Positions 9,577 through 18,408 of a stretch of 64,000 nt of DNA are shown piece after piece. The DNA is from Sneathiella marina. Lineage in GTDB: Bacteria > Pseudomonadota > Alphaproteobacteria > Sneathiellales > Sneathiellaceae. The translations under genes and the position numbers were made by a program. Within the stretch, counting starts at the first letter, position 1, and each line of letters starts with the position of its first letter. The notes beneath the pieces were generated by a model. The model was not told the origin of the DNA. It ran no database searches and saw nothing but the letters and a program-made list of their open reading frames with translations. Location: contig NZ_CP098747.1 in the NCBI RefSeq assembly GCF_023746535.1, forward strand, positions 4,003,216 to 4,067,215, given 5' to 3'.

Positions 9577-10884
9577 TTGAAATATTTTATTGTTTTGGCC
9601 TTATACCTTAATATCAGTTTTCTATTCGCTGCTTTGTTGCCATCACATGCCCTCGCATCTTCACGAACTTTTTACGTTGATATTAATACACAAGATTCAG
9701 CCAAACAGGACGGTAGTGTAGAAAATCCGTGGAACTCAGTTGAAGACGCGCTCGGGGGGAATACCGTCAGAGGTGGAGATACGGTTATTCTTCGGAAAGG
9801 AAACTACGGAAATTTGATCATTGAAAATCTCCGTAATGAAGAGTCCATAACAATAAAAGCTCAGGATGGCCATAATGTTCAATTTAGTGGTATTCAAATT
9901 TATGCAAGTAGTAACTGGGGCATCAAAGGTTTAATAATTAATGGGTCATCGGAACAGGGCAAAAGAAAACGGCATCTTGTTACAATTGATAAAAAAAGCG
10001 ATCGAATTTTATTGAGCGATCTCTCCATCAAATCAACAACCGATACCAAATTATGGACAGACGAAGACTGGACTTCAAAAGCGTCAAACGGAATATTCTC
10101 ACAAGGTACGAATATAGTAATTAGGAATAATCTAATTCGTAATATTAATCACGGAATATGGATACTTGGCGAACAAACTCTCGTTTCCGGGAATACGGTA
10201 GATTATTTTTCTGGAGACGGAATGCTAGGTTTAGCAAATCACCTTATTTTCGAAGACAATTTAGTCAAAAATTGTGTGGAAGTTGATGATAATCATGATG
10301 ATGGATTTCAATCATGGACAAAGGGTTCGGATGGAAAAGTTGGTACGGGTACAATTTCAGATGTGATCCTGAGAAGAAACTCATTTATCAATTCAGTACC
10401 TCCAGATAAAGAATCTGAATGTGATATGCAGGGAATTGGCTTATTTGATGGAATATATGAAAACTGGGTCATTGAAAACAATCTCATTGTGGTAGATCAC
10501 TGGCACGGCATAAGTGTCATGGGCGCGAAAAATGTCAAAATTGTAAATAACACTGTTTATGATCCGAATACCAGACGGCCGGGGCCGGCATGGATTCAAA
10601 TCTTTTCTCACAAAAATGGAACAGAATCGACAGATTCCCTTATCGCAAACAATATCGCAGGCTCATTTGGGAAAAAAATGTACGGTGTTTTATATACGGG
10701 TAATATGGTTCTAAGAAATGCGCAGAGTGTATTTAGAGATGCGGAGAGTTTGGATTTCGAGCTTTCGCCAGACAGCATCGCGAAACAAGGAGCAAATCCA
10801 GATTACTTACCCGAAACAGATCTCAAAGGGCGAAAAAGACAAAAAAATGGCACCGGAGATATTGGCGCCTTTCAGACCCCTTAA
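9577..10884 (+). CDS. Secreted right-handed parallel beta-helix protein
   Basis: A 435-residue protein with a signal peptide (hydrophobic residues 5-22, likely cleavage after Ala-Leu-Ala near residue 27). An opening TFYVDINTQD and a run of beta-helix coils follow (repeated short asparagine-rich turns such as NNLIRNINHGIWI and NNTVYDP). The segment DDNHDDGFQSW sits where related polysaccharide lyases and epimerases carry conserved acidic/His residues. It probably binds, cleaves or epimerises the EPS in the periplasm or outside; the exact activity cannot be told. The start is TTG with GGAGGG nine bases upstream. Its C-terminus lacks any PEP-CTERM-like sorting signal. It converges with the deacetylase gene 13 bases away. 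Confidence 0.85.
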   Translation: MKYFIVLALYLNISFLFAALLPSHALASSRTFYVDINTQDSAKQDGSVENPWNSVEDALGGNTVRGGDTVILRKGNYGNLIIENLRNEESITIKAQDGHNVQFSGIQIYASSNWGIKGLIINGSSEQGKRKRHLVTIDKKSDRILLSDLSIKSTTDTKLWTDEDWTSKASNGIFSQGTNIVIRNNLIRNINHGIWILGEQTLVSGNTVDYFSGDGMLGLANHLIFEDNLVKNCVEVDDNHDDGFQSWTKGSDGKVGTGTISDVILRRNSFINSVPPDKESECDMQGIGLFDGIYENWVIENNLIVVDHWHGISVMGAKNVKIVNNTVYDPNTRRPGPAWIQIFSHKNGTESTDSLIANNIAGSFGKKMYGVLYTGNMVLRNAQSVFRDAESLDFELSPDSIAKQGANPDYLPETDLKGRKRQKNGTGDIGAFQTP

Positions 10885-10897
10885 ATTTGGCCTTTAA

Positions 10898-11644
10898 CTA
10901 TCGAACGCTACTCATTACTTCGGAGACAGAGCTGATCTGACAATTTCTTCTAAGTGCGTAATCCATCGCGAATTCAAGTGTTTTCGGCTTCACTCCATAT
11001 GCAGTGGGTGAATTTTGAACATCATGCGTATAAAAGATAAGCCATCCTTTTCTTTGCAGGGCTGCATCAATAAGGTCAGCAATACTTTTCTCTGTAATCT
11101 CCTCTTCATAAAGCGCGTTTGCTTTTAAACAGGATAGGTCTACTTTCCCCAAATTTAAACCTGGGCTGATACCCCGCCCCGACAAAAACTGATCAGAAAT
11201 CATCTTTTTTGCGCGTAAGTTTATTGATCCGAATGGATAAGAGAAACTAAGAGGCTTTCTGTTACCTGTTATTGAGTTCAAATAATCTATACTTTGTTCA
11301 ATTTCCAAAGTCAGGTCATGTTTACTTAATGTTTCACATCGCTTGTGGTTGTAGAGATGTGAGGCTAATTCATGATTGCTTTCTTTAAGATACTCAAGAT
11401 CATCTTCTGTTTGACAAGGCAGCTCATTTTCAAAACCATTCGTCAATCCCCCGCATAAATAAAATGTTCCTGACAACCCCCTGTCTCTCAGCATTTTACC
11501 ACCAACAGTTATTGCAGAACGCGGACAATCATCAAATGTAAAGCTTACAACCGGCTTTTCAAACGTCAAAACTCTAGAGTTTATAGGCGCATATCGAGCA
11601 ATTTTTCGATCGAACTTTCCAATAATTTTTTCAGCAAAAGTCAT
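10898..11644 (-). CDS. Polysaccharide deacetylase (NodB/CE4 family)
   Basis: A 248-residue protein with the CE4 motifs in order: VVSFTFDDCPRS (motif 1, catalytic base and metal Asp), HELASHLYNHKRCE (motif 2, the two metal His), SFSYPFGS (motif 3) and a late YTHDV with the conserved His. No signal peptide is evident, so it may act in the cytoplasm or be tethered indirectly. It would remove N- or O-acetyl groups from a sugar of the EPS or its precursor. It lies 15 bases downstream of the FemAB-like gene, which follows the polymerase gene by 8 bases, so the three probably form one operon. Confidence 0.88.
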   Translation of the reverse strand: MTFAEKIIGKFDRKIARYAPINSRVLTFEKPVVSFTFDDCPRSAITVGGKMLRDRGLSGTFYLCGGLTNGFENELPCQTEDDLEYLKESNHELASHLYNHKRCETLSKHDLTLEIEQSIDYLNSITGNRKPLSFSYPFGSINLRAKKMISDQFLSGRGISPGLNLGKVDLSCLKANALYEEEITEKSIADLIDAALQRKGWLIFYTHDVQNSPTAYGVKPKTLEFAMDYALRRNCQISSVSEVMSSVR

Positions 11645-11659
11645 TTAGTTGATGCCCGC

Positions 11660-12712
11660 TCATTTGGATTTTTTCAGCGAATTGTATGTCTTTTCTGCCA
11701 GTTTTACCAAACCGATAATGACTTGGTTTCCAATCTCATAGGGCCCGGCCGCAGTTACGTCGTCGCCGTTAAAGCCTTTTTTGAAATGAAATACACCTTT
11801 ATTGCCGTCTGGATCGATACCGCCAAGGTCATACCACTTGCAGCCTCGGGATTTTGCCTCAACTATTGCGTTCCATTGCAATAAATATGACGCTTTAAGT
11901 TGGTTACCTTCTGCCGTAGAAGCCCCGAGAAGATAAACAGCAGTATCACCAACATAACTGCCAACATGGGCTGCTAACACGTTATCGTCTTTAGACGCAA
12001 TTTGAATGAAAAATTGATCGTCACCCGACAAACCTTCTTGAACTCTTTCATAGAAATCAACTCCCAATGAAACGTCAAAGCCCTTTTTTTGTTTTAATTG
12101 GATAAACAGATCCTCGAATTTTTGAAACCAAGGTCCGGATGTTCCAGTAGAGATGGTCAAGTCATTTTTTTGCGCACGATTAAGCTGATTTCTCCATTTT
12201 CCATTCAGTGAAGATCGAATTTCATCAGTATCTTTTTCAATATCAACGACAAAAGTCCTGTATTGGTCCGATTGATTAATTTTCCGGAATCCAAGATCCT
12301 CAAAAATAATAGATCGATTAGCGTTTCCTTCTTCTGTGTATACAGAGCATTTAATTCTCAAAACGAAATTTCGAGACCGAGTATATTCAGCAATCAGGGC
12401 CTGTAGGCACAGTTTAAAATCCTGCTCGGCTTGAGCATCATTGCTATCTCGAACATGAATAGGGCCTCCGTTTACGTAAGCAATCCCTAGTGGAAAAATG
12501 GGTAATTTCTTAAGCCGTACATTCGTGAGCCCTATCAGTTTTTCCTGATTAAAGATGCCAACAAACTCTGATTTCGCTCCAATTCGAGCTGCGCTTTCAA
12601 CACCATAACTCCAGAACTGCCTGTAATTATGATCGCTAAATTCCGCGATATGCCTTTTCCATTCATTTTCATTTAGAAAATTTAATTTGAGACCGTTCAT
12701 TCCAAGGACCAT
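11660..12712 (-). CDS. FemAB/GNAT-like acyl- or aminoacyltransferase
   Basis: A 350-residue soluble protein made of two GNAT-like halves, as in FemABX peptidoglycan-bridge enzymes. The second half holds KWRNQLNRAQKNDL and the late conserved block CKWYDLGGIDPDGNKGVFHFKKGF, which is diagnostic for the family. In EPS clusters such proteins are presumed to attach an amino acid or acyl group to a sugar or protein; the substrate here is unknown. It follows the polymerase-like gene after 8 bases and precedes the deacetylase. Confidence 0.83.
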   Translation of the reverse strand: MVLGMNGLKLNFLNENEWKRHIAEFSDHNYRQFWSYGVESAARIGAKSEFVGIFNQEKLIGLTNVRLKKLPIFPLGIAYVNGGPIHVRDSNDAQAEQDFKLCLQALIAEYTRSRNFVLRIKCSVYTEEGNANRSIIFEDLGFRKINQSDQYRTFVVDIEKDTDEIRSSLNGKWRNQLNRAQKNDLTISTGTSGPWFQKFEDLFIQLKQKKGFDVSLGVDFYERVQEGLSGDDQFFIQIASKDDNVLAAHVGSYVGDTAVYLLGASTAEGNQLKASYLLQWNAIVEAKSRGCKWYDLGGIDPDGNKGVFHFKKGFNGDDVTAAGPYEIGNQVIIGLVKLAEKTYNSLKKSK

Positions 12713-12720
12713 TCTTTCTG

Positions 12721-14091
12721 CTAAGAGGACCTATTTCTTATAGGTGGTGCTAACTGGTGCGTTGGCTGCTGATCGCCAGTTGTTTCATTTAAATTACGGG
12801 CTCGTTCCATTGCATTTTTTCGTGCATTGGCGATAATTGTAACTGCAAGGCTTACGCTTCCTCCAAGGAACAAATAGAAAGCATTCAGCATTTGGCCAAA
12901 ATAAGAAACGGCCAAAAAACTCATACAATGAACAAATAGGACACTTCCGGCTCCCCACAAAACCCATCTATCCCCATTGGTTTCCGACGCCTTAATACCG
13001 CGTCCAATTATTTTGAATATGGAATAAATAAACAGGATAAAGAGGACAAAGCTCAACAACCCTCCGCGAACAGCTTCCAATATAAATTGATTAGTTACAT
13101 CCTGAAGCCCATAGTCCCAATGAGCGGTAGATCGAACACCAACAAGCCACCATTCATTAAAGTTGTCTATAAATTTTTCGATTAAATTATATCGATGCCA
13201 ACCCGTTGATCCGCCTGAAATATCAATTCTGGAAATCAGGTGCCAAACCGGTGCTTTCATCACCATATGCAACGCAAGTAGGATCAAAAGTATGCCCCAT
13301 CGGACATACGACATAACGGAGCGAAATACATACATCGCCATGGCTAAGCAGCCGAAGAAAACTGACATAACAGGCGTACTGGAGGCGGTATTCAATAAAA
13401 TGCCCAAGCAACAAATACCAAATATGATCAGAAGTATCCGAGGTATTTGTTTATTCATCCAGAACGCTCCGAACCAAGGCAGTATCACCGCCCAGAATAC
13501 GCCCGCCATAATCGGATGAGAGAAGGGGCCTTGGCACCGAAGCCTGCCATCTCTAATGGCGGTATACTTCGGAACACCACCGAATTCTGCAAATAAGTTA
13601 CGGCCAGTTACTCTTTCCACTGAGAAAACTATAAACATTGGAATAGAAGCAAAACCTATAAACAATATATTCCGTCTTAGATCCGCTACGGTTCGAATAA
13701 AAATTCGCCCTAAAAAATAAGCTCCGGCCGCATCAAGCATATACCCAATTCTAAAGACGAAAGCCCCGACATTGCCATATAAAATTCCATATGCGAATAT
13801 TCCCCATATCATAGATACAAGAATATAGACGTCCGGCGCTTTCATAGTGAAACCCAGGTACTCTCGTCTAAACATGACGCGTATAATTGCCGCAATAATC
13901 ACTATTCTAATAAAACTGAAATCTATTGTTGCAATAACAATGCGTTGGGCACTTGGAATCGCCATGATCATAATCAAAAGCGGAATAATCGCATAATTTC
14001 TGCGCAGCATTATCGTGGCTATCGCGCACAGAGCAACCAAAGCGATACCAACAGGATGTGCTGTTGTTTCATTCGCCCAGCTTATAAGCAT
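12721..14091 (-). CDS. O-antigen ligase/polymerase-like membrane protein (Wzy family)
   Basis: A 456-residue protein with about ten to twelve membrane segments. The family core is visible around CQGPFSHPIMAGVFWAVILP and, after a run of segments, a periplasmic loop ending near NEWWLVGVRS that matches the O-antigen ligase (Wzy_C) domain. The arginine-rich start of that loop (RCQGPFSHP) is a usual feature. It probably polymerises lipid-linked repeats delivered by the flippase. It is the first gene of the leftward operon wzy-femAB-deacetylase. The tail after the last membrane segment is hydrophilic and short. Confidence 0.85.
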   Translation of the reverse strand: MLISWANETTAHPVGIALVALCAIATIMLRRNYAIIPLLIMIMAIPSAQRIVIATIDFSFIRIVIIAAIIRVMFRREYLGFTMKAPDVYILVSMIWGIFAYGILYGNVGAFVFRIGYMLDAAGAYFLGRIFIRTVADLRRNILFIGFASIPMFIVFSVERVTGRNLFAEFGGVPKYTAIRDGRLRCQGPFSHPIMAGVFWAVILPWFGAFWMNKQIPRILLIIFGICCLGILLNTASSTPVMSVFFGCLAMAMYVFRSVMSYVRWGILLILLALHMVMKAPVWHLISRIDISGGSTGWHRYNLIEKFIDNFNEWWLVGVRSTAHWDYGLQDVTNQFILEAVRGGLLSFVLFILFIYSIFKIIGRGIKASETNGDRWVLWGAGSVLFVHCMSFLAVSYFGQMLNAFYLFLGGSVSLAVTIIANARKNAMERARNLNETTGDQQPTHQLAPPIRNRSS

Positions 14092-14480
14092 CGTGCATCA
14101 TCTTTCCGCCCTAAATATTGATCAAAAGAGTACTCTCGAAAGTATACTTCTTAAAATCTCGATCTACTAGAATGTAGCTGGATCAAACCTTGATTTACAT
14201 TTCTTTCTCATAACCGGCGGTGAACTGAGATATTTTTGTTCACCTGAATTACATCAAAACACTACCAAATAGATCACAACGTTATTCCGCAATGATAGAG
14301 TTTACATCTATTCTTACGTCAATTTTATCTAAACGTTTTAGGAAATTTGAGTTAAATATATATTAAAGGCGTACTCAATGAACGCCCGCATATAGAAAAT
14401 TTACAAGGCTGTAATCAAAAAAAAGCGGGTAAATGAACACCAAATGGTGACATTTACCCGCTTCTATACCCCAGTGACAG
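14092..14480. other. Intergenic gap holding the promoter region of the polymerase operon
   Basis: These 389 bases lie between the start of the polymerase-like gene and the end of the large beta-helix gene. The right part is a strong terminator (listed separately). The left ~320 AT-rich bases must contain the promoter of the leftward operon, but I cannot pick one clear -35/-10 pair. No open frame is supported. Confidence 0.45.
14416..14463 (-). terminator. Rho-independent terminator of the large beta-helix gene
   Basis: An 11-bp perfect stem (GCGGGTAAATG at 14425-14435 with CATTTACCCGC at 14451-14461) is followed on the minus strand by a run of eight T. It lies 18 bases after the stop of the 1029-residue gene. 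Confidence 0.93.
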
Positions 14481-17400
14481 TTAAGTCAGGAAATCTGAAT
14501 TTTCCAATTCATATAAAGAAACCCCAATCAACTCGGGTTGAATGTCTACTGCATGATCGCCATCAAAATCGATACGGAAATCATTGGTGCTTTCCTCAGC
14601 ATTAGCCTGCGCACCAGAGGCTTCCTCAATAAATTCTTCATCACCAACGGTACCAGCTGGCTCCGAAGCCATTACATCAAATGAGAACTTTTCATCAGAG
14701 TCGGCATCAATGTCGGAATTCGCAACTTGTTTGCTAGAAACCTGACTATTGTCATTTTCATCAGTAAACTCAATAATGTCCGAGCCTTCTTCTGCTGTAA
14801 ATATGCCAAACCCTGCTTCGGTATTCGCTGAAGCATCTGATGTGTCAGTATCATTTTCTTTCAGTGCATTAACATCTGCACCTGCTGACAAGCTAGAAGC
14901 TATTTCGAAATCATCTGGATCTACTGAATAACGATCCAGAGTATTCGTAAATACACTGCTATACGCAAGCTGGTCACCGGAGGCACTTGTTTCTGCAAGC
15001 ACATTATTTGTGAGTGTAATGGAAGAGTCGTCGCCATTAGCCCTAATATCATTCGAGACATTATTCTCGATTTCGGCATTTTCTACGTCAAAGGCACCTA
15101 TCCATACAGGGTTCTCTGTACCCGGAGGAGAAACAACCGTATTGTCCCTAATTTCCAAGCCATCAGCATGGTAGACGCTAATGCCATGATATCCTGACTG
15201 ATAAACTACATTGTTTTCAATGAGAACATTTTCGTATTGAGATCCAGATTGAGAGTTTAGGAAAATTCCCTGGGCATCGTCTCCATCTCCCTGCAAAATC
15301 ATATTATCACGAATAATAATATCAGAATTTGCCTGTTTCCCATTTTGACCATAGAACTGAATAGCATTTAAAGAGCCGCTCGTTGAATACATGTCAGTGA
15401 TTGTATTCCCTGAAATTTCTACTCCTTGGACGGTAGAAAATGAAAAGCCCTTGGAGCCAATATCATGCACATTATTGTCAGAAATGTTTAAATCTTGCGA
15501 GTTACGCACATTAGTGCCGATGCCAAGATTACTAAATTCGTTACCAGTCACGTCAATACCAGTTGAGTTTGACACAGACAGACCATAAAAATTGTCCGCC
15601 AGTGATTGACCCTCATTACCAAACTGATTATTTTTCAGGACGATATCCGAACTTCTCTGTATTGAAGTAAGATGTTCACCCCAGGAACCAATAGGATCGT
15701 CATCTGAGTAGATCGCAAGTTGCTCTATTGTAATATTGGAAGAATTATTAACATAGAGATTTTCAAGATGCGCCGGGCTCCCTGAATCTGCAGATATAAT
15801 TGTTACCGGCGTGTCAAAATTAAAGTTCCTTAAACTAACACTACCGTAATCACCGGAGAGCAAAGTTATCACTTCGCCCCCACTCGCATTTTTCATCGCA
15901 GCCATAAGTTCAGCTGCACTGCTTACCTCAATTACGTTACCACCGGATTGATTGTCGTTAGTGTCGTCCGTATCATCATTTGATTGCGGCTCATCTTGAC
16001 CATTGATAAATACTTCAACTTCCGTCTCTACTCCGCTTGCAGTTTTAACGACGAATGTTTCTGTTAAATTTTCACCTGTGTCCAATGCTTGGATTTGCGA
16101 AGAATCTACGGCGGTATAGCTCCAATTACCTTCTGTATCGACAGAAAAATTACCATGTTCCCCTGTCAGGTTTTCCGCTAAGAATTCTTCGTTTCCACTG
16201 CCGCCGTCTATATCAAGATCCCCAGATGTAGTTAGAGAGCCGTCTTCTACAACAGAGCCAGAAGTATCACCAGATACGGTTACTTCGACTTGATCCTGGT
16301 TATCGGACTGATCGTCTCCGTCACCAGAATTATCTGTTGTGTCGTCTGTTGTGTCGTCTGTTGTGTCGTCTGTTGTGTCGTCTGTTGTGTCGTCTGTTGT
16401 GTCGTCTGTTGTGTCGTCTGTTGTGTCGTCTGTTGTGTCGTCTGTTGTGTCGTCTGTTGTGTCAGTATCTTTCAGTGCATTAATATCTGCACCTACTGTC
16501 AAGCTGGAATTTACTTTGAAATCATCTGGATCTACTGAATAACGATCCAGAGTATTCGTAAATACACTGCTATACGCAAGCTGGTCACCGGAGGCACTTG
16601 TTTCTGCAAGCACATTATTTGTGAGTGTAATGGAAGAGTCGTCGCCATTAGCCCTAATATCATTCGAGATATTATTCTCAATAACGGTATTTTTTACTTC
16701 AAAACCACCTATCCATACAAAGTTCTCAGTATCTGGAGGAGATACAACCGTATTGCCTTTAATTTCAAGTCCATCGGCACGATAAACGCTAATGCCATGA
16801 TATCCTGACTGATAAACCACATTGTTTTCAATGAGAACATTTTCGTATTGAGACCCAGGCTGGGAGTTCAAGAAAATTCCCTGAGCATCCTCTCCATCTC
16901 CCTGCAAAATCATATTATCACGAATAATAATATCAGAATTTGTTGGTCCGTCAGCGTAGCCTTGGAACTGAATATGGTCAGAATGATCACCAGCCATAGG
17001 ATACATGTCCGAGATCGTATTCCCTGCAACCTCAACCCCCTGGACACCGGAAAAATGCAGACCATCAGAGCGTATATCGTGAATATTATTATCCGATACG
17101 TTCAAATCCTGTGAATAAGAAAAATGAGCACCATAGCCGAGATTACTAAACTCGTTACCGGTCACGTCAACACCAGTTGAGTTTGACACAGACAGACCAT
17201 AAAAATTGTCCGCCAGTGATTGACCCTCATTGCCAAACTGATTATTTTTTATGACGATATCGGAGCTTCTCTGTATTGAAGTAAGATGCTCTCCCCAGGA
17301 ACCAGAAGCTCCGTCTTCCGAATAGACCGCCAATTGTTCTATCGTGATATTGGAAGAATCGTAAATATATAGATTTTCCAAATGTGCCAGATTCTCAGAA

Positions 17401-17570
17401 TCCGCAGAGGTTATCGTAACCGGCGTATCAAAATTATAATTACTTAGACTAACACTACCATAGTCACCGGAGAGCAAAGTAATTACATCACCCCCACTAG
17501 CATTATTCATCGCCGCCAAAAGCTCGGCTGCGTTGCTTACCTCTATTACATTTGAATCTATAGAACTCAT
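14481..17570 (-). CDS. Large duplicated beta-helix/VCBS protein, probable type I secretion substrate
   Basis: 1029 residues without a signal peptide and very acidic. Order: beta-helix domain A (about residues 6-366), an (Asp-Asp-Thr-Thr)n linker (367-412), a VCBS domain (about 420-527, with GNFSVDTEGNWSYTA), beta-helix domain B (about 544-904, a duplicate of A) and an acidic tail ending ENSDFLT. Absence of a signal peptide, the acidic repeats, the VCBS domain and a hydrophobic C-terminal end fit an unfolded ABC-exporter (type I) substrate, although no RTX nonapeptides are present. Domain A has GDHSDHIQF at residues 194-202, a likely catalytic or metal motif of polysaccharide-active beta-helices; the matching segment of domain B reads SGSLNAIQF. 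Likely role: binding or remodelling the EPS outside the cell. AGGAG precedes the ATG by 11 bases. The exporter genes are not in the window. Confidence 0.85.
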   Translation of the reverse strand: MSSIDSNVIEVSNAAELLAAMNNASGGDVITLLSGDYGSVSLSNYNFDTPVTITSADSENLAHLENLYIYDSSNITIEQLAVYSEDGASGSWGEHLTSIQRSSDIVIKNNQFGNEGQSLADNFYGLSVSNSTGVDVTGNEFSNLGYGAHFSYSQDLNVSDNNIHDIRSDGLHFSGVQGVEVAGNTISDMYPMAGDHSDHIQFQGYADGPTNSDIIIRDNMILQGDGEDAQGIFLNSQPGSQYENVLIENNVVYQSGYHGISVYRADGLEIKGNTVVSPPDTENFVWIGGFEVKNTVIENNISNDIRANGDDSSITLTNNVLAETSASGDQLAYSSVFTNTLDRYSVDPDDFKVNSSLTVGADINALKDTDTTDDTTDDTTDDTTDDTTDDTTDDTTDDTTDDTTDDTTDDTTDNSGDGDDQSDNQDQVEVTVSGDTSGSVVEDGSLTTSGDLDIDGGSGNEEFLAENLTGEHGNFSVDTEGNWSYTAVDSSQIQALDTGENLTETFVVKTASGVETEVEVFINGQDEPQSNDDTDDTNDNQSGGNVIEVSSAAELMAAMKNASGGEVITLLSGDYGSVSLRNFNFDTPVTIISADSGSPAHLENLYVNNSSNITIEQLAIYSDDDPIGSWGEHLTSIQRSSDIVLKNNQFGNEGQSLADNFYGLSVSNSTGIDVTGNEFSNLGIGTNVRNSQDLNISDNNVHDIGSKGFSFSTVQGVEISGNTITDMYSTSGSLNAIQFYGQNGKQANSDIIIRDNMILQGDGDDAQGIFLNSQSGSQYENVLIENNVVYQSGYHGISVYHADGLEIRDNTVVSPPGTENPVWIGAFDVENAEIENNVSNDIRANGDDSSITLTNNVLAETSASGDQLAYSSVFTNTLDRYSVDPDDFEIASSLSAGADVNALKENDTDTSDASANTEAGFGIFTAEEGSDIIEFTDENDNSQVSSKQVANSDIDADSDEKFSFDVMASEPAGTVGDEEFIEEASGAQANAEESTNDFRIDFDGDHAVDIQPELIGVSLYELENSDFLT
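14859..15940 (-). repeat. Direct repeat, copy encoding beta-helix domain B
   Basis: This 1082-base segment aligns with 16473-17554 without obvious length change and with long identical runs. The most diverged stretches correspond to the motif region (near 15360-15390) and to the domain ends. It records an internal gene duplication. Confidence 0.85.
16336..16463 (-). repeat. 12-bp tandem repeat, about 11 units, in frame
   Basis: The unit gttgtgtcgtct is repeated without visible change, the last unit being partial. On the coding strand it gives repeated Asp-Asp-Thr-Thr. Because the unit is a multiple of three, copy-number change would lengthen or shorten the linker between beta-helix A and the VCBS domain without breaking the frame. 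Confidence 0.97.
16473..17554 (-). repeat. Direct repeat, copy encoding beta-helix domain A
   Basis: Partner of 14859-15940, of the same length. This copy keeps the His/Asp-rich GDHSDHIQF coding segment (around 16967-16993) that the other copy has lost. Confidence 0.85.
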
Positions 17571-18408
17571 TTTGTTATATTCTCCTAAAGCGCAGCCCAG
17601 AATATTAAGCTTCGCACCTATATAAATTAGGGTTTTAAAAAGTAAGTGAAAAGTACTAACAAATAGTTACTGTTTTCAATTATTAAATAAAATAAAAAAT
17701 ATATCTTAAGTTAAATAAAATTTTATATAATTATTTAATCAATAATATTTGTGATTATTTATATATTTATAGTATTTGATAAAAAAATTTATAAATATTC
17801 TAGTAATAAAAATAAATAAATTTCATAATTATTATAAATACACAAATTTAGATAAACTTATACTAACAAATTTCGAACTCACTTTCATTTCATACTCTGT
17901 TTATTTATCAAAAACCTTCGATAAAAATCCTAGAAGACAGATGTCCTTCTGCAGTCTATTTATCAAAGGAAATCTTGGCCGAATTAAGACAAGATTACGA
18001 AGATACTAAGAAAACTGCTTTGAAATTGGTAAATTGTAGTTTGACGGGAAAAGTACTTATGGACCATACGAAATTAGGAGTGTTTTGTTCTACCGCACAA
18101 CTCAGTAAATTTACGCGAAATACTATGGTATTTATACTCTAGGTTCGAGCATACATAGGTCAGGTTGTAGAAGACAATGCTCACCAGCCGGTACACACCA
18201 TCGACACAGGAGTGTGAGGAAAAAGATCTTCGCTTCCCTAAACCCGCAGACTCTCAGCTTTCATGAAGTTTGATAGTCTTGCGTTCTATCCGATACTGCC
18301 TACTGAACATTTGGAAAATAATTTTCTTACCTATTGTTTAAGATATATTCAATATTGAATTGAATACTATAGTTGTGAGTTTAAATGTTATTTAGCAGGA
18401 GATAGATT
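17571..18408. other. Long, very AT-rich intergenic region, no gene
   Basis: About 840 bases between two divergent genes. The part from about 17630 to 17900 is extremely AT-rich with many A- and T-tracts, which often marks curved DNA and binding sites of silencing or nucleoid proteins. The right part (about 18100-18400) is of ordinary composition and may be decayed coding sequence, but I recognise no family in any frame. Promoters for both the beta-helix gene and the GMC oxidoreductase must lie here. Confidence 0.5.

Noticed and set aside
9577..10884. Exosortase (PEP-CTERM type) substrate
   Set aside because: The C-terminus GDIGAFQTP has no hydrophobic segment or basic tail.
16336..16463. CRISPR-like array
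   Set aside because: The units are contiguous 12-mers without spacers and lie in a coding frame.
16290..16538. Cys/Val-rich open frames on the plus strand
   Set aside because: They are the antisense reading of the 12-bp repeat in the large beta-helix gene and have no family match or ribosome site.
14481..17570. RTX toxin or haemolysin
   Set aside because: No GGxGxDxUx nonapeptide repeats; only a VCBS domain and acidic linker support the type I secretion idea.
17776..18009. 77-codon open frame in the AT-rich gap
   Set aside because: Composition is dominated by Lys, Asn, Ile and Tyr from AT-rich DNA; no domain and no clear ribosome site.
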